This document shows positions 59,596 through 64,000 of a DNA stretch of 64,000 bases, one piece after another. Numbering within the stretch: position 1 is the stretch's first letter; each line of letters starts with the position of its first letter. Source of the DNA: Pannonibacter tanglangensis (GTDB lineage: Bacteria > Pseudomonadota > Alphaproteobacteria > Rhizobiales > Stappiaceae); NCBI RefSeq assembly GCF_009915685.1, contig NZ_JAABLP010000001.1. One strand, written 5' to 3'. The translations under genes and the position numbers were made by a program. The notes under the pieces were generated by a model. The model was not told the DNA's origin and did no database searches. It saw only the letters and a list, made by a program, of their open reading frames with translations.

Positions 59596-60793
59596 TGTCT
59601 TCATCTGCGACTATGTGCGCAGCCCGATCGGCCGGTTTGGCGGCAGCCTGTCCGGCGTGCGCGCCGACGATCTGGCGGCCGTGCCGATCGCCGCGCTGAT
59701 GGCGCGCAATCCGGATGTGGACTGGGCGGTGCTGGACGAGGTGATCTACGGCTGCGCCAACCAGGCGGGCGAGGACAACCGCAACGTCGCCCGCATGGCC
59801 GCCCTGCTCGCTGGCCTGCCCGACACCGTGCCGGGCACCACCATGAACCGGCTCTGCGGCTCCGGCATGGATGCCGTGATCACGGCAGCCCGCGCCATCA
59901 AGTGCGGCGAGGCGGAGATCATGATCGCCGGCGGCGTGGAAAGCATGTCGCGCGCGCCCTTCGTCATGCCGAAGGCCGACACCGCCTTTTCGCGCCATGC
60001 CGAGATCCACGACACCACGATCGGCTGGCGCTTCGTCAACCCCTTGATGAAGAAGCAGTATGGCATCGACTCGATGCCCGAGACGGCCGAGAACGTCGCC
60101 ACCGAATTCAACATCTCCCGCGCCGACCAGGACGCCTTTGCGCTCCGGAGCCAGCAGAAGGCCGTCGCCGCCCAGGAGAACGGCCGCCTCGCCAGGGAAA
60201 TCGTCCCCGTCTCGATCAGCCAGCGCAAGGGCGATCCGATCCTGATCGACAAGGACGAGCACCCGCGCGCCGACACCACGCTGGACGGCCTTGCCAAGCT
60301 GAAGGCGCCGTTCCGCGAGGGCGGCTCGGTGACGGCCGGCAATGCGTCCGGCGTCAACGACGGCTCGGCGGCGCTGATCCTCGCCTCGCGCGCGGCGGTG
60401 GAGAAATACGGCCTGACGCCGATTGCCCGCGTGCTTGGCGGGGCGACCGCCGGCGTGCCGCCGCGCATCATGGGCATCGGCCCGGCCCCGGCAACGCGCA
60501 AGCTCTGCGCCCGGCTCGGCCTGTCGCCCGCCAGCTTCGACGTGATCGAGCTGAACGAGGCCTTCGCCTCGCAGGGCCTTGCCGTGCTGCGCGATCTTGG
60601 CCTGGCCGACGATGCGCCGCAGGTGAACCCCAATGGCGGGGCCATCGCCCTTGGCCATCCGCTCGGCGCATCGGGCGCGCGCATCACCGGCACGGCGGCG
60701 CTGGAGCTGAAGGTGCGCGGCGGCAAGCTGGCGCTGGCCACCATGTGCATCGGCGTCGGACAGGGCATTGCCATCGCCATCGAGGCCGTCTGA
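59588..60793 (+). CDS. pcaF: 3-oxoadipyl-CoA thiolase
   Basis: This 401-residue thiolase has the acyl-accepting cysteine C90 (NRLCGSGMDA), GHPLGASGARITG with the catalytic histidine, and the C-terminal CIGVGQG cysteine. It starts at ATG 59588 with AGGAGG just upstream. It cleaves beta-ketoadipyl-CoA to succinyl-CoA and acetyl-CoA, the last step of the pathway. Confidence 0.96.
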   Translation: MRDVFICDYVRSPIGRFGGSLSGVRADDLAAVPIAALMARNPDVDWAVLDEVIYGCANQAGEDNRNVARMAALLAGLPDTVPGTTMNRLCGSGMDAVITAARAIKCGEAEIMIAGGVESMSRAPFVMPKADTAFSRHAEIHDTTIGWRFVNPLMKKQYGIDSMPETAENVATEFNISRADQDAFALRSQQKAVAAQENGRLAREIVPVSISQRKGDPILIDKDEHPRADTTLDGLAKLKAPFREGGSVTAGNASGVNDGSAALILASRAAVEKYGLTPIARVLGGATAGVPPRIMGIGPAPATRKLCARLGLSPASFDVIELNEAFASQGLAVLRDLGLADDAPQVNPNGGAIALGHPLGASGARITGTAALELKVRGGKLALATMCIGVGQGIAIAIEAV

Positions 60794-60796
60794 GCC

Positions 60797-62119
60797 ATGT
60801 CCCCAGGCCGCGACTGCCTCCTTGCCGGACTGATCCGCGATCCCGAGACCGAAGCCCTGCTCGGGGCCTCGGCCGAGGTCGCGGCCCTGCTGGAGGTGGA
60901 AGCGGCACTGGCGCTGGCGGAGGCCGACTGCGGCCTGATCCCGGCGGAGGCGGCGGCGCGGATTGCGGACGCCGCCCGGCTCCTGACGCCGGAGCTTGAG
61001 GCGCTCAAGGCAGGCATGGGGCGCGACGGCGTCCCCGTTCCTGCCCTCGTTGCCGCCCTGCGCCAGGCGGTGCCGGCAGAGGATGCCGGCTACGTCCATT
61101 GGGGCGCGACCAGCCAGGACATCGTCGACACGGCGCTGGTGCTGCGCCTTGCCCGGATCCTCGATCTGTTCGAGACGCGGCTGAAAGCGCTCGCCGTTGC
61201 GCTTGGCGCGCTGGCCGAAGCGCACCGGGCAACGCCCATTGCCGCGCGCACGCGGATGCAGCAGGCGACGCCGACGAGCTTCGGCCTCAAGGTCGCAGGC
61301 TGGATGCTGCCGCTGACGCGGCATCTCGACCGGCTCGCCGAGCTGCGCCCCCGGCTGCTCGCCGTCTCGCTCGGCGGGGCCTCGGGCAATCTGGCGGCAC
61401 TCGGGCCCGAGGCGCTCGCCGTCGAGGCCCGGCTTGCCGCCCGGCTGAAGCTGACGACCCTGGCCCTGCCCTGGCACACCGCGCGCGACACGATGCTGGA
61501 ACTCGGCAGCTTGCTGGCGCTCATCACCGGCAGTCTCGGCAAGATGGGCCAAGATGTGGTGCTGCTCGCCCAGAACGAGATCGGCGAGGTCAGCCTTGCC
61601 GGGGCGGGCGGCTCCTCGACCATGCCGAACAAGGCCAACCCGGTGGCCGCCGAAGTGCTGATCGCGCTCGCCCGCAGCACCGGCGGTCTTGCCGGCGTGC
61701 TCAATCAGGCGGCCCTTGCCGAACAGGAGCGCAGCGGCGCGGCCTGGCTGATCGAACAGCTGCACCTGCCCGCCATGCTGCTGCAGACCGGCGCGGCCCT
61801 TGCCACGGCGGCCGAGCTGGTTGCCGGCCTCCGCGTCAACGAAGCGGCCATGCGCGCGACCTTCGAGGCCGCCCATGGCCTGATGCTGGCCGAGGCCGCC
61901 AGCTTCGCCCTCGCCGACCACATGCCGCGCAGCGCGGCGCAAGCCCTCGTCAAGACCGCCTGCGCCGAGGCGCTCGCCTCCGGCCAGACCCTCATCGACG
62001 TCCTGCGCACGAAGGCGTCCGCCCCGATCGACTGGGACAGCCTCAAGGACCCCGCCCGGCACATGGGCGCCGCCGATGCGCTGATTGACCGGGCGCTGGA
62101 GGCATTGCAGCGGGGGTGA
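60797..62119 (+). CDS. pcaB: 3-carboxy-cis,cis-muconate cycloisomerase
   Basis: This 440-residue protein of the fumarase/aspartase superfamily has the signature GSSTMPNKANPVAAEV and the catalytic region ATSQDIVDTAL. It lactonises beta-carboxymuconate, the product of PcaHG. It is placed 3 bp after pcaF instead of next to pcaHG, as in some rhizobial relatives. Confidence 0.95.
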   Translation: MSPGRDCLLAGLIRDPETEALLGASAEVAALLEVEAALALAEADCGLIPAEAAARIADAARLLTPELEALKAGMGRDGVPVPALVAALRQAVPAEDAGYVHWGATSQDIVDTALVLRLARILDLFETRLKALAVALGALAEAHRATPIAARTRMQQATPTSFGLKVAGWMLPLTRHLDRLAELRPRLLAVSLGGASGNLAALGPEALAVEARLAARLKLTTLALPWHTARDTMLELGSLLALITGSLGKMGQDVVLLAQNEIGEVSLAGAGGSSTMPNKANPVAAEVLIALARSTGGLAGVLNQAALAEQERSGAAWLIEQLHLPAMLLQTGAALATAAELVAGLRVNEAAMRATFEAAHGLMLAEAASFALADHMPRSAAQALVKTACAEALASGQTLIDVLRTKASAPIDWDSLKDPARHMGAADALIDRALEALQRG

Positions 62120-62193
62120 ATTGGGGCTGGAGTTCGGCGTCCTTCTGTGAAGGCCTGAGCGTGGGGCTCGGCGAGAAGCACAGGGTTCAAACC

Positions 62194-62565
62194 TCAATCG
62201 GTCTCCGGACCAAACAAGCCGAGGCGCAGGAGGATGGTTTCGACGACGCCTTCGAGATTGTGTTCGACGTCGCGGGCGGAAAAGCGCCAGACCGTGAAGC
62301 CTTGGGACGCGAGCCACTGGTCGCGGGTGGCGTCGTGGCGGGACGGACCGGGGGCTCCATGGCTGTCGCCGTCAATCTCGATGACAAGGCGATGGGACAA
62401 GAGGGCGAAGTCGGCGATGTAGGGGCCGATGGGCGCTTGCCGGCGGACATGAAGGCCGTGGCCTTTCAGGCCGCGCAGATGCGGCCAGAGGGCGCGTTCC
62501 TGAAGGGTCTGGTCGCGGCGCAGGTCCCTTGCCCGCTGCCGGGTCTGATCCGTGATCCGGCTCAT
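62194..62565 (-). CDS. DUF559-family (Vsr-like endonuclease fold) protein
   Basis: This 123-residue protein has the DUF559 pattern: N-terminal TLQERALWPHLRGLKGHGLHVRRQ, then PIGPYIADFALLSHRLVIEIDG with the Asp and Glu of a restriction-endonuclease-like core, and the C-terminal FTVWRFSARDVEHNLEGV. It is antisense-oriented between pcaB and pobA, unrelated to aromatic catabolism. Such single-gene nuclease-fold proteins are scattered in proteobacteria and their function is unsettled. Confidence 0.85.
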   Translation of the reverse strand: MSRITDQTRQRARDLRRDQTLQERALWPHLRGLKGHGLHVRRQAPIGPYIADFALLSHRLVIEIDGDSHGAPGPSRHDATRDQWLASQGFTVWRFSARDVEHNLEGVVETILLRLGLFGPETD

Positions 62566-62818
62566 CCGGCTCCCCTGCCCTTGCGACCGGCCATGTGACG
62601 CGATCCAGTCTGCCGGACGCGATTGCCGCCGTCATCTGATCCACGTGAGCGGCCTCGCAGATTGAATCAGCCGGGTCACACCCAGATTCCGTTTCATTGG
62701 ACAAGACCTTGTTTCCGCAACAGCTTTCGCGAGCTGATGTGGTGAGTCCGTTGGCTGCGACACTGAGTCAGGGACTTCAGGAAATGAGTCAGCAGCCGGG
62801 CGGGGCATGGCTGGCAAA

Positions 62819-62847
62819 ATCGTCCAATCGATTGCCCGGATCGTCCA
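62819..62847. promoter_or_regulatory. Direct repeat upstream of pobA
   Basis: ATCGTCCA occurs at 62819-62826 and 62840-62847, exactly 21 bp apart (two helical turns), 77 bp before the pobA start. Direct repeats of this spacing suit an AraC/XylS- or IclR-type activator. The rest of the 62566-62923 gap shows nothing else supportable. Confidence 0.5.
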
Positions 62848-62923
62848 TTCAGGCAGGGCAGCGCATGGGAGAGAGTGGCCTTCACCGGCGGCGGAGGGGC
62901 GGCCGGGAGAGGAGGAGATCCCC

Positions 62924-64000
62924 GTGCGGACGCAGGTCGTCATCATTGGAGCCGGGCCGTCGGGCCTGCTGCTGTCGCAGCTTCTGCATCTGAACGGCAT
63001 CGATTGCGTGGTGCTGGAGCGCAAGAGCGCCGACTATGTCCTGTCGCGCATCCGCGCCGGCGTGCTGGAACAGGGCATGGTGGACACGCTGGAACGCGCC
63101 GGACTGGGCCAGCGCATGCACGAGATCGGGCTGCCGCATGACGGCTTCCGCCTTGCCGTGGGCGAGACGGCGCTCAGGATCGACCTGAAGCGGCTGACCG
63201 GGCGCAGCGTCATGGTCTATGGCCAGACCGAGGTGACGCGGGACCTGATGCAGGCGCATGCGGCGCGGGGCGCACAGGTCATTTACGAGGCCGAGGCGGT
63301 GACGCCGCTCGACTTCGACGGCGACCAGCCGCGGGTGACCTATGTGCAGGACGGGGTGACGCGGGAGATCGCCTGCGACTTCATCTGCGGCTGCGACGGC
63401 TACCATGGCGTGGCACGGGCGAGCGTGCCCAGGGGGGCGATCACCGACTACGAGAAGGTCTATCCCTTCGGCTGGCTCGGCATCCTGGCGCATGTGCCGC
63501 CGGTGGACCACGAGCTGATCTATGCCAACCACCCGCGCGGTTTCGCGCTGGCCTCGATGCGCTCGCACAGCCTGTCGCGCTATTACATCCAGGTGCCGCT
63601 CGACACGCCGCTGGAGGCCTGGCCGGATGCGGCGATCTGGGACGAGCTGAAGCGCCGGCTGGGCGAGGAAGCGGCCGCGCGGATGACGACGGGACCGTCG
63701 ATCGAGAAGAGCATTGCCCCCTTGCGCAGCTTCGTCGCCGAACCGCTGCGCTTTGGCCGGCTGTTCCTGGCCGGGGACGCGGGCCATATCGTGCCGCCGA
63801 CGGGGGCGAAGGGGCTCAATCTGGCCGCCTCCGATATCCATTATCTCTCGGAAGGCCTGATCGAGGTCTACCACGAGAAATCGAGGGCCGGGATCGATGC
63901 CTATTCGGCGCGGGCGCTGGCGCGGATCTGGAAGGCGGAACGCTTCTCCTGGTGGATGACGCGGCTGTTGCACCGGTTTCCCGAGGAAGGCGCCTTCGAC
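62924..64000 (+). CDS. pobA: 4-hydroxybenzoate 3-monooxygenase (partial)
   Basis: 359 codons are visible from GTG 62924, which follows a strong GGAGGAG; the gene leaves the window at the right edge. It has an FAD-binding GAGPSG motif, the PobA-type SRIRAGVLEQGMVD segment, the middle motif DGYHG and the C-terminal LFLAGDAGHIVPPTGAKGLN. It hydroxylates 4-hydroxybenzoate to protocatechuate with NADPH and feeds the pca genes just upstream. Confidence 0.95.
   Translation, partial: MRTQVVIIGAGPSGLLLSQLLHLNGIDCVVLERKSADYVLSRIRAGVLEQGMVDTLERAGLGQRMHEIGLPHDGFRLAVGETALRIDLKRLTGRSVMVYGQTEVTRDLMQAHAARGAQVIYEAEAVTPLDFDGDQPRVTYVQDGVTREIACDFICGCDGYHGVARASVPRGAITDYEKVYPFGWLGILAHVPPVDHELIYANHPRGFALASMRSHSLSRYYIQVPLDTPLEAWPDAAIWDELKRRLGEEAAARMTTGPSIEKSIAPLRSFVAEPLRFGRLFLAGDAGHIVPPTGAKGLNLAASDIHYLSEGLIEVYHEKSRAGIDAYSARALARIWKAERFSWWMTRLLHRFPEEGAFD

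Noticed and set aside
59420..62317. 965-residue minus-strand ORF
   Set aside because: Antisense to pcaF and pcaB, which have all catalytic motifs.

Overview
The window is a GC-rich, densely coded chromosomal stretch from what looks like an alphaproteobacterium of the Hyphomicrobiales (Rhizobiales). The evidence is a fused trpE(G) gene preceded by a leader peptide with three Trp codons, a PcaQ-regulated pca cluster, a cysD/cysNC pair, a cognate ohrR/ohr pair, and rhizobial-style palindromic intergenic elements. A Stappiaceae-like genus is possible, but that is a guess. I saw no rRNA, tRNA, insertion sequence, prophage or CRISPR array. The first gene (DapA-like) and the last gene (pobA) are cut by the window edges.

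Layout. 1-3.3 kb: a DapA-superfamily enzyme and an aldehyde dehydrogenase, opposed by a LysR regulator. 3.5-11.6 kb: a tightly overlapping eight-gene operon for aerobic 2-aminobenzoate (anthranilate) degradation through CoA thioesters, with its own MarR regulator and two palindromic operator candidates upstream. 12.0-14.4 kb: the divergent anthranilate synthase gene trpE(G) with a trpL attenuator, so making and breaking anthranilate are encoded back to back. 14.4-18.3 kb: a DUF457/YdjM-like membrane protein, then an SGNH hydrolase divergent from a trypsin-like protease. 18.3-20.9 kb: Lrp regulator, arginase and ornithine cyclodeaminase (arginine to proline). 21-32.3 kb: HxlR/GST/NTF2-like, ilvD, an ene-reductase/TetR/luciferase-like monooxygenase regulon with two matching operators, ohrR/ohr, a lytic transglycosylase, and an acyl-CoA-type SDR.

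32.6-42.3 kb holds the most unusual cluster. A metallo-beta-lactamase-fold hydrolase, a free-standing cyclic-nucleotide-binding protein and an 871-residue ABC exporter with a degenerate ATP site and a roughly 300-residue insertion are transcribed away from five glycan genes: two MurG-like and two GT4-type glycosyltransferases and a polysaccharide deacetylase. This looks like a surface-glycan synthesis/export system with possible cyclic-nucleotide input, and I do not recognise it as a described system.

42.3-50.7 kb: an RNA-type MBL protein, the zinc uptake locus znuA / znuCB-zur with histidine-rich tracts on three proteins and a Zur-type box, and sulfate activation genes cysD-cysNC. 51-64 kb: a TRAP transporter, PcaQ, pcaDCHG, pcaIJ, pcaF, pcaB, a DUF559 nuclease-like gene, and pobA. 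PcaQ-type operator sequences occur before pcaD and also before the TRAP operon, tying aromatic acid uptake to the protocatechuate branch of the beta-ketoadipate pathway. Overall the region specialises in aromatic acid catabolism (anthranilate, 4-hydroxybenzoate, protocatechuate), with amino acid, zinc and sulfur housekeeping between.
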